Source: Paramecium tetraurelia (taxonomy: Eukaryota > Ciliophora > Oligohymenophorea > Peniculida > Parameciidae). From it: DNA of 64,000 nt. This document shows positions 50,222-61,795 of this stretch, piece after piece. A program made the translations under genes and the position numbers. Each line of letters begins with the position of its first letter. The first letter of the stretch is position 1. The DNA is taken from NCBI RefSeq assembly GCF_000165425.1, contig NW_001799030.1, forward strand, positions 1 to 64,000, in the 5' to 3' direction. Below the pieces are notes generated by a model. That model saw only the letters and a program-made list of their open reading frames with translations, was not told the DNA's origin and ran no database searches.

Positions 50222-51244
50222 TCAGGTTTCTCCTTCAGCTGTTTAATCATTTTCTCCTTCTATTTTAACTCTTCTCCCATTTTCCCAGATTCCAGCTTTT
50301 CTTTCTCCAGTTTCAGTGATGATTACTCCTTTGCCATTTTACTTTCCCAAAGCCCATTCTCCTTCATATCTTTTACCGTTATTCCATGAAAAAACTCCTT
50401 GGCCATGTTTTTTATCGTCTAAATAGTATCCTTTGTAGCTTTTCCCATCTGGCCATACTGTTTCACCATATCCATTCATTTTATTGTTTAACCAATTTCC
50501 TGTGTAAGATTTCCCATCATTCCAGGTATATTTACCTGAACCACTTATTTCATTGTCCAAAAAATCTCCTTCATAAATGCTATTATCTGCAAATTAAAGT
50601 TTTCCCTTTCCATTTTTTTTTCCAAATGTATACATTCCCTTTAGAATTAGAGGATTAATACTTCATATTTAGAGCCATCAGGCCAAACTTCAACTCCTTT
50701 TCCATGCTACTAATCATTCAACCACTCTCCATCGTATTTAGCACCACCAGCATGCACATATGTACCTACCCCATTTGCCATATCATTTGCCCATTATCCT
50801 TCATAAATATCGCCATCTCCATGGACTAAAAATGCTGATGATAACGGAGATACCTAATTTCCCTTTACCCTCAGCTTTATCAGCCTTCCATTCCCCTTCA
50901 TAAAAACCTCCATCAGCCCAAAACTCATATAAATTTTTCAATTTTACATGCAATCCAAAGCCATCCCTCATACAATTGTACCACTCCCCTTCATAATAAC
51001 CTCCATTAATCATGCTTATTCTGGGAAGTTTTTGCCGAATCCCTTTCGTACTCTGAACAAGTTATTAAGATTCATCATTGGCTGGTTTATTGTCCTCTGA
51101 ATAAGAATATAAAAATCAACCATGAGTAAAAGTTTGTGCATCCTATTGTTTCACTTTATCCAATATTTAGTGTTCACTTCCTCCTCTTTGTGTCTATATT
51201 TCTTCTTCCCCTAGCTTTTTAGGAATGCAATTACAACTACCCAT
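50222..51244 (-). CDS. MORN-repeat protein with N-myristoylation signal
   Basis: Four exons (51244-51121, 51096-50854, 50825-50662, 50638-50222; introns 24, 28 and 23 nt) give 315 aa. The protein starts MGSCNC, a strong N-myristoylation plus palmitoylation pattern. An in-frame ATG 36 nt upstream would bury it, so the later start is chosen. After ~55 polar residues come about ten MORN units (YYEGEWYN, YEGQWAND, YTGNWLNNKMNGYG, YKGYYLDDKKHGQG, YEGEWALGK). Likely attached to a membrane or the cortex. It lies 54 bp from the stop of the transporter gene on the same strand. Confidence 0.87.
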
Positions 51245-51297
51245 ATAATAATAATATATATTAATGTATAAAATCGCCATTACTATTATTAGATAAT

Positions 51298-52686
51298 TCA
51301 TTCGGTATAATTTACGCTAGATAACTTTTTACGGGTTCGTTCGGTTGCTAGCAAATAGACTTAAATAACAAGAGCTAAAAAATTGATTCCAACATAAATG
51401 TAAAACAATTGCCCATTCATGAATTGGTCATGAAAATACAGTGTTAACAGAAATTAAGTCAGATTTGAAAAAGGGATACTATTAAATGCCATGTTGAATG
51501 CCAAAGGACCAAATTTTGTGCCAAATTGCTATTGTATCTTAATATATGAATACTTTTGTGCATATTCCAGGGAACAATGTGTACAAACCCCCATATTGTA
51601 AGTAAGTAAGTATAATCCATAACATAAATAGAACTTTTGAATCAGCAATCAAGTTTATTGTTGCTGCCAAAGTCATTACCATTACGATGTTGAAAAACAC
51701 AAGGTATTTATAGTTGATAAAGTCAAGCAAATAGCTCCATAGGAAACGAGACAACCTATTTTTAATGAAATATTGTTACCCATTTGTAAATCCACCTATC
51801 ATGCCAACCAATGAAAAAAATTAGTCATCTGGGATATGAACAATACCAAACTCCTTATAATGAGAGATTAGGATGAATCCAAAACCAGTCAAACAAAATA
51901 CCTAAAAAGTACTTAACCAGAACTCTTTTGTCTTTAGAATATCAAATTATGAATTTACGCCAACTTATGCGTCATTTTAGATTAATTTCCTATTGATATT
52001 ATTAATTAAGTTTACTGATTATATGTGTCGTCATTATGATCGTCACTTTATTTTATTGATTGCATCAAAAACGCTCCGATCAATCCCATTGCTAGATAAA
52101 TGGTGGTAACGATTCTTAAACTTTTCATCAGGTTTTCAGCAACTTCTTCTGGATAGTAGCCATTTACAGGGAGAATGTTGTCAGGGTTTAATAGTCTCTA
52201 TAATATTGGATTAAAAATAAGTGGTGTGAATCCAAATCCACATAGTATTAATCCTGTAACCATGCCTTTTTTTGAAGGAAAAAATTTCAAGGCATTGTCT
52301 ACTGGAATTAAGTACTCAATTCCAATGAAAACCCCTGGCAATAAACCTTAGAAGAAAACAAAAAAGTAGAAGTTGCTATATGTTGCTGCAAACATAGATG
52401 CACAAAAGCACAACATATTTGTTACACTAACCAACTTATGACCAAAACGTCGAGCCATATGAATGCCAAATTGACTGCCTATGGCGATCCCAAAGTATAT
52501 AGCTGGAAAGACGGCAGATACGGTCTTTGTTTCAATATCTGGATATCCATTGAAACGATAGTAAGAACTGACGTTCATGGAAATATTGCCCCAAACTACT
52601 CTAATAAATGAAAGCTTACAATAGAAACCACCTGTAACAAGATGGGTTAGGAAACCCCCAAATATACTCAAATAGCCTTTCCACAT
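51298..52686 (-). CDS. Major facilitator superfamily transporter
   Basis: Three exons (52686-52016, 51989-51554, 51528-51298; introns 26 and 25 nt) give 445 aa. Many hydrophobic segments of ~20 residues run along the whole protein, consistent with 10-12 membrane helices. The first loop after the second predicted helix reads GIHMARRFGHK, the MFS-A type loop (G...D/RR.G+). A hydrophilic central loop of ~50 residues separates two six-helix halves. Overall shape resembles the OFA/monocarboxylate type, but the substrate is not predictable. It is divergent from the cyclic-nucleotide-binding gene with only 14 bp between start codons. Confidence 0.83.
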
Positions 52687-52700
52687 ATTTTTTAATTAAA

Positions 52701-54327
52701 ATGGATAAGCAATAATTATTTGCTGAATGCATTCGCATTCTTCAAATTACACCAATACGTAGAAATCCTGAAGAACTTAACCATCTTTTAATCTTTGCAC
52801 TTACCATAACATTTTTTAGAGAACTTGGTGAATAATCACCCGAAATGCTTCAACGATGCATATAAGTACTCTCATATCGAACTATTAAATCAGGGGATGT
52901 AAAATATAATGATATTCCTTTTAGATACTCTTTAAAGTAGGAGATTCTGGCAGCCTTTTCTATGTCATCCTAAGAGGATCTGTGGGAATTAATATTCGAT
53001 TGCCTAACCCAGATGATTCTCAATAATTTGAGCTCAAAGAAGTCAATATATTGAAAGCCGGAGCAAGCTTTGGAGAACTTGCCCTAATTAATGATGCAAA
53101 AAGAACAGCAACGATTGTGGCAAAAGAAGATTGTGTTTTTGCAGTAATGGAGAAACATCATTACAAATCTATCTTAGGAGCTTAAGAAATCGCGAAAATC
53201 TAGAATAAGATCTCATTCTTATGTTCATTTCCATTTTTTAGTTCTTGGTCTTTTAGGGAAATAAAAACAATCAGTTATCACTTTGAACCTGTTACAGTAA
53301 CCCTTAATTAAGCAATAATTAAATAGAATGAGTACTGCAACCACTTTTATGTTGTAAGAGATGGTGAATTTTAGGTCTAGTTCTCTTATAAAAACAAGCT
53401 ATGCAGTATGTATTAGATTTGATATTTATAATTAGATGCACTTTAGGACCAGGGGAATCTTTCGGATAAGAAGCATTTTTGAGCAAAGAAGGTTAATTTT
53501 TGATCAAATCCTCCATATTTGTTTAGTGGGGGAAGACAAAATATGATATCGTTTGTAAAAGTGAAATAGGAGTTGCTTATAAGATTACAAGAGAAGATAT
53601 CTAGAAGTAAGATTATACATATATGAAGAGACGTTTCTGGGATAGCAAAACGTAGGTCGTCTTTTTGTAATTGTTATCATCCATCCATCATTTCAGATCG
53701 ATTAAAGCAGAGGAATTGATTAAAGAAATTGATAATAAAAGAAAGAAACTCGATGAGCAAATACACTTGCCAATCCCTTTAAAAAAAAGCTATGTGCAAA
53801 AATATAATCTATTATCTTCAAGAAATACTAATGATGATATTTTAAAAGACAAGTAGTATGATGAATTTAAATAATAAGAAAAATAAGCAATAGAACAATT
53901 TACAAAGTTACTTAAAGATAGAAATTGTTCTTATGCTTAGGTGAAGACATTTTTTGATCAAAAGAAATTCGTTTCTTAAGGTTACTTTAAAAAAAGATTT
54001 TACCATAAATAGTTTTTCCGATTTGCTAGCAATAATAGTTAATTTCGAAAATCAGCAAATGAATAAGAATTAGAGTAGATGAATGGTATGCTTACTCAAT
54101 GTTGTAATTAATAAAATGAATTAAATATTAATAACTCTTAATAATTCAATCACCATAAAACATTGAGTAGCCCAACAACAATGGGAAAGTTTATCAAAAG
54201 AATAAAGTTGAAAGTGGCTACCCATTAAAAGAATGAAGATACTTAGACAATTATTAATATTCGAACTCATAGCCCAAATTCATATCGCAGCATGAATAGT
54301 AGGAGAATGAAAACTTATATTGATTGA
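52701..54327 (+). CDS. Protein with two cyclic-nucleotide-binding domains
   Basis: Three exons (52701-52898, 52925-53409, 53436-54327; two 26-nt introns) give 524 aa. Domain 1 (~residues 55-170) has the phosphate-binding cassette as FGELALINDAKRTATIV with the key Glu and Arg. Domain 2 (~residues 185-300) has GPGESFGQEAF, but no Arg at the expected place, so ligand binding there is doubtful. The C-terminal ~220 residues are basic, Gln/Asn-rich and helical, with no kinase domain. It may be a scaffold or regulator in cAMP/cGMP signalling; not a typical PKA regulatory subunit, as no inhibitor site was seen. Confidence 0.85.
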
Positions 54328-54346
54328 GTATATATAATAATATTTA

Positions 54347-55334
54347 TCACAAAAAATAATCAGGCACAGGGTGCCTACCGATCAGTCCTCTTTATTCTAC
54401 ATTAGCTGCTAAGAAAATTTTGAATTTTTTTTCTAAATTGTCATCTAACTCTAATATTGATGCTTAATTTCCAACGCGATAACAGTAATTTGGAGCACTC
54501 CATACTGTTACTAATTGATCGTCAAACATTGTTTTGTATCCTTCTAGAACAAGCTGATGAGCTCTACATATGAAATCGTAACTATTAGTTTTATTGAATT
54601 CTGTAGTAATGTCTCCTCCAAATATATATCCAGCTCCTCTTGGAGAAACTCCCCATCCATTAATATCTTCAGGATCGCTCCACAATAGGTCACACATAGC
54701 TCCTTCATGTGGAACTTCCTACTTTCGATCTAAAGATTTCACCTTATAAATAGTTACACATAAAGCTTACATCATCTATCTCTACAATATTCGGAGATAA
54801 TCCTCCATGAACACAAAATACTCTGTTTTCAATAACTGCGCTAATCGTCAGATAATCAAAAACATCAGTGCAATACCTCCATACATTTGCAGAACCATAT
54901 TTGCGTTGACATTCATCATAGAATCCATAAACTTAAGTTGTTTGCCTTGATTCATGATTTCCTCTTATTCTTAATAATATTTGTAACCATTACATTGTAA
55001 TTCTATCTGGAAAACGAACTTTGAATGCTAATAGTAAAAGAAATGTTTCAACACTATTAAATCCACGATCAACTAAATCTCCTAAAAAAAGGTAATTAGT
55101 GTCTGGACAATCTCCTCCAACTTTAAATAATTCAATGAGATCATGAAACTGTCCATGAATATCCCCACAAATCTAATAATTGAAAAATATTACTGTGACA
55201 GGAGTATGAACAATCTCGACATTGCTTTCGGAAATAAGAATTTCTTTCGCCTTGGTACACAATTGAATCACTTCTTGTTCGGGTAAAAATTGGCAATTCT
55301 TTAGCTTTGCTATCCATTAATCGAAATCACTCAT
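54347..55334 (-). CDS. PP4-like protein phosphatase catalytic subunit, copy 1
   Basis: Four exons (55334-55194, 55172-54994, 54969-54771, 54742-54347; introns 21, 24 and 28 nt) give 304 aa, normal for PP2A/PP4/PP6. Metal-site motifs GDIHG, GDLVDRG and RGNHES, then [14 protein letters not shown] and a C-terminal HPVPDYFL are all present, so it should be active. [10 protein letters not shown] and the DYFL end favour PP4 (or PP2A) over PP6. The residue Cys usual after YCYR is Val here (YRVGN). Intron 1 is 21 nt with no in-frame TGA, so failing to splice it would keep the frame open. Confidence 0.92.
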
Positions 55335-55344
55335 AAATATTTAT

Positions 55345-56378
55345 TCATAAAAAATAATCAGGAATTGGTTTCTTTGCTGGCAATCCTCTATTTTCTTATG
55401 GGGCCGCTTCAAATATTTTATAAGATTTAGCAAGGTTTTCATCTAATTCAAGAATTGAAGCGACATTCCCGCATCTGATTAAATATCAAAAATTACCTAT
55501 AACAATAATTAGGTGCACTCCAGACTGTCACTAATTATTCATTAAACATAACTCTGTATCCTTCCATCACTAATTGATGAGCTCGACATATCAATTCAAT
55601 ATTATTTTTTCTATTGAAATCATCTACAACGTCTCCACCGAATAAATAGCCTGCCCCTCTTGGAGATAAATTCCATCCCTCAATTTCTAAATAATTCTAA
55701 AATCGAGATACCATCAGGATCGCTCCACATCAAGTCACACATAGCTCCATCATGAGGTACTTCTTATTTACGATCGATTGCTCGAATCTACATAAATAAA
55801 TTTCTAAAACATCATCCATTGTCTTTATCGAAGGTGATAATCCACCATGTACACAAAATATCTTCTCCTCTATAACAGCAGCCAAACTCAAATAATCAAA
55901 AATGTCTGTGCAATATCTCCAAACATTTAATGACCCATATTTTCTTAGACATTCATCATAGAAGCCATACACTTAAGTAATTTATCTAGATTCGTGATTC
56001 CCTCGTATTCTATATAAAATGATTAATTTACAATGTTATTCTGTCTGGATAACGTACTTTCAGAGCTAATAATAATAAAAATGTTTCCACGCTGTTAAAT
56101 CCTCTATCAACAAAGTCACCTAAGAATAAATAGTTAGTGTCTGGGCAATCCCCTCCTACTTTGAATAATTCCATTAAATCAAAGAATTGACCATGAATAT
56201 CTCCACAGATCTGAAATTAATAATATTTTACCGTAACTGGGGCATCAACTCGCTGCACATTGCTTTCTTCAACCAGAATTTCTCTAGCCTTTGTACATAG
56301 TGCTTTAACTTCCCCTTCAGTTATGTTTTCGCAGTTCCTTAATTGAGCTATTTGTCTATCTAAATCAGATTGACTCAT
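55345..56378 (-). CDS. PP4-like protein phosphatase catalytic subunit, copy 2
   Basis: Six exons (56378-56232, 56210-56032, 56009-55811, 55787-55712, 55686-55497, 55474-55345; introns 21, 22, 23, 25 and 22 nt) give 306 aa. [35 protein letters not shown] and a C-terminal [10 protein letters not shown] are intact. The first three introns sit at the same places as in copy 1, while the fourth and fifth are extra, so the pair arose by tandem duplication with later intron loss or gain. Ten bp separate its stop codon from the start codon of copy 1. Confidence 0.93.
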
Positions 56379-56724
56379 TTTTAAATTGGAGAAATATGAA
56401 TTTAATAATAATTAGTTTATAAAATTTGATTCGGAAAATAAAAATGTATCTTCAAAAGAGAAACATAATATTATCAAATGATGAATATACTATAGAAATT
56501 TAGTTTACAACATAATTAAGTTTATAAAATATAAATTGTTGAAAATTTTTCCAAATATGAATATTTAGAGATCTTGGAATTGAAAAAAAAATTGTAGGAG
56601 TAGGAGGGAGCAAAACAATAATATTTTATTAATAAATAGTAATCTTTGGATTACTTTTAGTATACTGAGAATTATGATTGATATTTAATTTACTTTTATA
56701 TGACAAATTTGTATGAAAAATAAA
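56379..56724. other. Intergenic spacer
   Basis: About 345 bp, very AT-rich; holds the promoter of the upstream phosphatase copy by position. Nothing else seen. Confidence 0.4.
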
Positions 56725-57876
56725 TCAAACCAATATTAAAAGCAATAGCACGAAAGCAAATGCTATGATGTTTGAAGATGAGCATGCTCGAGCAATTATC
56801 ACTAGCAAAACCTTAAGCATCACATTATTGATCACAGTCGGGACATGTTTCTGCTCCTTCTGCCTTGATGCATTCTATTGGATCTGTTTGTCCACTTACT
56901 GGATCATATGTAGTTTATTCCAAAAGTCTTCTTCCTCCTGCTTAAGTTGTCGATAAAGTAGAGGTAACTTTAATTGTGACTGATCTCCAAGCAATTTCAG
57001 CCTTTAATTAGATAATAACTTGTCCTTTGACTGAATTATTAACTGAAACTATTGTTGCTTTCTTATTCAATCCATTACCAGTATACCAGACTTCAGTTCC
57101 AGTCAAAAAGTAGTTCATACCTGTGGTTGTAACAACTTGTTGGAGAACAAATTGATCATTTAAATGTAAATCTGGTGTTGCAAATGCAGTACATTATAAA
57201 TCTGTACACCATTTTAAGATTGTATCAGCTTTTGCGTTGCAAGCTGCACCATACTTAACATCCTAAAGTGGCTGTTTGAGTTAATGGCTTAAAGGCGGTA
57301 TCAACCGAAGCACCACTTGCTTTGTCAACAGTGACAGAGAATTCAAAAAAGAAAGTGTATTAAACTTAATCAGTTCCTGCAGCATAATAAGCAACAGCAT
57401 AATAGCCTTTGTAGATAAATTAATTTGAATTTGTCGTTTAAACTAACCTGAGTTCCTAAATCCTTTCCTGGAATTGTGAATGAATAATATCTCCATTATT
57501 TCTAAAAGTTATTTGATGCGGTTATGGGTAAATCAGTAACTTAAACTGGATCTGAGTAGGTATTTGAAGTGAATTTCCATAATTTAAGGTCAAGACATGT
57601 GGTGGCTGCCGTTTTTCCATCTTCTTGAACAAGACCAAAATATGTTGCATCATTGAAGAGATCAACATCGGAATATCTAAGGTTCACCTTAACATCAGTG
57701 GATCCACTAACAAATGCAATATCTCCTGTAAATGCCAACTTTGTTGCTCCAGATCCGTCAGCATTATTAGCTGTTCCAAATTTTTCTAAATATTTATTGC
57801 AGTTCGCAGAGCTACTATCAAGCCTTTAGCCTAAGGTAAAAGCAACTAAGAATGCTACAATGATTATTGTTTTCAT
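56725..57876 (-). pseudogene. Surface-protein family copy B, broken by three +1 frameshifts
   Basis: Starts MKTIIIVAFLVAFTLG and follows the family, but has an extra base near 57450 (ACT-C-AGG where the other copies read ACT AGG/AGA), another near 57250 (TGT followed by ten instead of nine bases before GCAGCTTGC) and a third near 56793 just before the C-terminal tail. The first insertion leads to TGA within about 28 codons. The hydrophobic GPI-type tail and its stop are still recognisable in a shifted frame. Region length 1152 nt equals the intact copies only because three insertions add up to one codon. Same strand as the left repeat copy. Confidence 0.8.
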
Positions 57877-58165
57877 TCTATTATATTAATATTCATAAAA
57901 TTATTATTTTACTTATAAATATGCGCATTTATTCTATCTCCCATTCGTTTAGATAATTTCAGCAAATTGACAAATTATTGAAGCAGGATGGAAAATAGCT
58001 AAATATATGATGGTTCCTTTCTAATACAATTCAAAGAAGTATCTATAACTATTTTTAGACTTCATTTTATTTTATTCAATTATACAATTTTGATTCATAA
58101 TCCAAATTTATTAGAAAATTTTGGAATTTTACATTTTAATCTAATTAATGGTTTTAAGCTAAATG
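57877..58165. other. Intergenic spacer before inverted repeat
   Basis: About 290 bp of AT-rich DNA between copy B and the left repeat arm; nothing seen. Confidence 0.4.
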
Positions 58166-59508
58166 ATAATAAATATGTAGTATTAATTTAAATGAATGGT
58201 AAATGATTGGACATATATTAATAAATCAAATTGTAAATGCTAATAATAAAGCCATGAAAACAAAGGTGATGATTTTTGAAAATGAGCATTCTGAACAGCT
58301 ATCACTAGCAAAACCTTAAGCAGCACATTCTTGATCACAGTCGGGACATTTTTCTGCTCCTTCAGCTTTGATGCATTCTAGTTCATTAGTTTCACCACTT
58401 ACTGCATCATATGTAGTTTAAGCCAAAAGTCTTCTTGCTCCTGTTTAGGTGTTCGATAAAGTAGAGGTAACTTTAATTGTGACTGATCTCCAAGCAATTT
58501 CAGCCTTTAATTAGATAATAACTTGGCCTTTGACTGAATTATTAACTGAAACTATTGTTGCTTTCTTATTCAATCCATTACCAGTATACCAGACTTCAGT
58601 TCCAGTCAAAAAGTAGTTCATATTTAGAGTTGTAACAACTTATTGTAGAACGAATTGATCATTTAAATGCAAATCTGGTGTTGCAAATGCAGTGCAATTT
58701 AAATCTGTACACCATTTTAAGGTTGTATCTGCTTTTGTGACGCAAGCTGCATTAGGAGTACATCCTATTGTTGATGATTAACTTAATGGCTTGAATGCTG
58801 TATCAACTGAAGCACCAGTTGCTCTATCAATAGTGACAGAGAATTCAAAATAGAAAGTGTATTAAACTTAATCAGTTCCTGCTGCATAATAAGAAATAGC
58901 ATAATAGCCTTTGTAAATGAATTAATTAGAATTTGTTGTTTAAACTAATCTAGTTTCTAACTCCTTTCCTGGAATTGTGAATGTATAGTATCTCCATTAT
59001 TTTTAAAAGTTATTTGAAGCGGTTATGGGTAAATCAGTAACTTATACTGGATTAGAATAACTATTTGAAGTGAATTTCCATAATTTTAGGTCAAGACATG
59101 TGGTGGCTGCTGTTTTTCCATCTTCTTGAACAAGACCAAAATATGTTGCATCATTGAAGAGATCAACATCGGAATATCTAAGGTTCACCTTAACATCAGT
59201 GGATCCACTAACAAATGCAATATCTCCTGTAAATGCCAACTTTGTTGCTCCAGTTCCATCAGGATTATTAGCTGTTCCAAATTTTTGTAAATATTTATTG
59301 CAGTTCTCGGAGTTAATATCAAGCCTTTAACCTAAGGTAAAAGCAACTAAGAATGCTACAATGATTATTGTTTTCATGTTAATTAAAATAATACTATAAT
59401 CTCATTTTAAACCAAGCTAAAATCCTAAATTTTTATATTTTTTTAATCGATATTCTATTTGATATTTGTAATATATATTTAGAAATTAATTTTTTTCATT
59501 TTTTGCTT
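58166..59508. repeat. Left arm of large inverted repeat
   Basis: 1343 bp whose reverse complement matches 60452-61795. In all segments compared the arms agree base for base, save for one extra C in the right arm. The arm contains the whole surface-protein gene plus about 60 bp beyond its stop and about 130 bp upstream of its start. Confidence 0.9.
58226..59377 (-). CDS. Secreted, probably GPI-anchored surface protein (left repeat copy)
   Basis: Intact 383-aa frame (ATG 59375-59377, TGA 58226-58228), no introns. Signal peptide MKTIIIVAFLVAFTLG, then QRLDIN; central Cys pairs; a C-terminal CPDC..C cluster and a hydrophobic tail ending ALLLAFTI at the stop, as in GPI-anchor signals. Closely related to copy A at 48.9 kb in the middle and more different at the tail. 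Located wholly within the left repeat arm, so promoter and terminator are shared with the right copy. Confidence 0.87.
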
Positions 59509-60451
59509 AATCAATATGAAATAGTGATTTTAAAGAATTTTATTAACTACCCTTCCGAATAGTCACCCATTTAAGATCCCATTTAATTATATTCAATTTG
59601 AAGTATTCATTTATTCATGTTTAAAGTTTCCCTAATCTTTTGTTACTTAATATATTAACATTTAATCATAAGATTAGTTTCTTTACAATCTACTATTGGA
59701 TTTAAATAGATCGAATTCATTCTTTCTGACTATTATTTCTTCTAACAACTGGAAATATTATATTGGCGCCAAATTTTTAAATTATTGATCCAATTTTTTC
59801 TACTTTATTTTAATATCGACTATTAGTTTTATAATTTCAAACTAATCAATAGCAAAATCATATAAAAGGTATTATAGAAAAAATTCTCAATAATACTAAT
59901 TTTTAATCAAGGATTACATACGTCAGATGGAGTGAGTCTAATGGAAAGAAATAAAATATAAAGAAAAGTAAGATAGATAGATAAAATCAAATATCATGAA
60001 TTCACCATTATTATTCTATGGTTGTTCATTCTATATATTCAAATTTTTATTTATCCAAAAGATTTATAAAATATATTATACTTCTTTATTATGAATTTTT
60101 ATTTTATTGTATTCTAATTATCTGATCAATTAATAGTCTTGTCCTTTAACATTAAGATAAGCCATTAATCATTATCTTAATAATTTATCTCCAAGCAAAT
60201 AAAGGCACAAAGGAGATAACTCAGCATTTTAGTTTTGAAATTATTAAAACTAAAATTCTATTGATTAAATCAAAACCCTTAACCTTATCTGCCATCATAA
60301 CTTAATTTTTAGAATAAATTAATGTATATTATTATGTATAAAACTTTACAATTATTCATTCAAATTCAATTAATGTATCATTATAATGCTATCTTAATGG
60401 AAGGATAAGTTTATAAGAATTATAAGAAATCTTTTTAATAAGGATGATTTA
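59509..60451. other. Spacer between the inverted-repeat arms
   Basis: 943 bp, very AT-rich, no gene supported. It lies between two divergent gene copies, so it would hold any promoter elements beyond the ~130 bp kept in each arm. Confidence 0.6.
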
Positions 60452-61795
60452 AAGCAAAAAATGAAAAAAATTAATTTCTAAATATATATTACAAATATCA
60501 AATAGAATATCGATTAAAAAAATATAAAAATTTAGGATTTTAGCTTGGTTTAAAATGAGATTATAGTATTATTTTAATTAACATGAAAACAATAATCATT
60601 GTAGCATTCTTAGTTGCTTTTACCTTAGGTTAAAGGCTTGATATTAACTCCGAGAACTGCAATAAATATTTACAAAAATTTGGAACAGCTAATAATCCTG
60701 ATGGAACTGGAGCAACAAAGTTGGCATTTACAGGAGATATTGCATTTGTTAGTGGATCCACTGATGTTAAGGTGAACCTTAGATATTCCGATGTTGATCT
60801 CTTCAATGATGCAACATATTTTGGTCTTGTTCAAGAAGATGGAAAAACAGCAGCCACCACATGTCTTGACCTAAAATTATGGAAATTCACTTCAAATAGT
60901 TATTCTAATCCAGTATAAGTTACTGATTTACCCATAACCCGCTTCAAATAACTTTTAAAAATAATGGAGATACTATACATTCACAATTCCAGGAAAGGAG
61001 TTAGAAACTAGATTAGTTTAAACAACAAATTCTAATTAATTCATTTACAAAGGCTATTATGCTATTTCTTATTATGCAGCAGGAACTGATTAAGTTTAAT
61101 ACACTTTCTATTTTGAATTCTCTGTCACTATTGATAGAGCAACTGGTGCTTCAGTTGATACAGCATTCAAGCCATTAAGTTAATCATCAACAATAGGATG
61201 TACTCCTAATGCAGCTTGCGTCACAAAAGCAGATACAACCTTAAAATGGTGTACAGATTTAAATTGCACTGCATTTGCAACACCAGATTTGCATTTAAAT
61301 GATCAATTCGTTCTACAATAAGTTGTTACAACTCTAAATATGAACTACTTTTTGACTGGAACTGAAGTCTGGTATACTGGTAATGGATTGAATAAGAAAG
61401 CAACAATAGTTTCAGTTAATAATTCAGTCAAAGGCCAAGTTATTATCTAATTAAAGGCTGAAATTGCTTGGAGATCAGTCACAATTAAAGTTACCTCTAC
61501 TTTATCGAACACCTAAACAGGAGCAAGAAGACTTTTGGCTTAAACTACATATGATGCAGTAAGTGGTGAAACTAATGAACTAGAATGCATCAAAGCTGAA
61601 GGAGCAGAAAAATGTCCCGACTGTGATCAAGAATGTGCTGCTTAAGGTTTTGCTAGTGATAGCTGTTCAGAATGCTCATTTTCAAAAATCATCACCTTTG
61701 TTTTCATGGCTTTATTATTAGCATTTACAATTTGATTTATTAATATATGTCCAATCATTTACCATTCATTTAAATTAATACTACATATTTATTAT
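60452..61795. repeat. Right arm of large inverted repeat
   Basis: 1344 bp, reverse complement of 58166-59508 with one additional C within 60938-60940. Ends sharply on both sides. Confidence 0.9.
60583..61735 (+). pseudogene. Surface-protein gene, right repeat copy with 1-bp insertion
   Basis: Same gene as the left arm copy, but a third C at 60938-60940 (ATAACCCGC instead of ATAACCGC) shifts the frame after residue 118, leading to TGA about 50 codons later. Total 1153 nt against 1152 nt in the left copy. All the rest of the reading frame, tail and stop are preserved. It may be a sequencing or assembly error in an otherwise functional copy, or a very recent inactivation. Confidence 0.8.
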
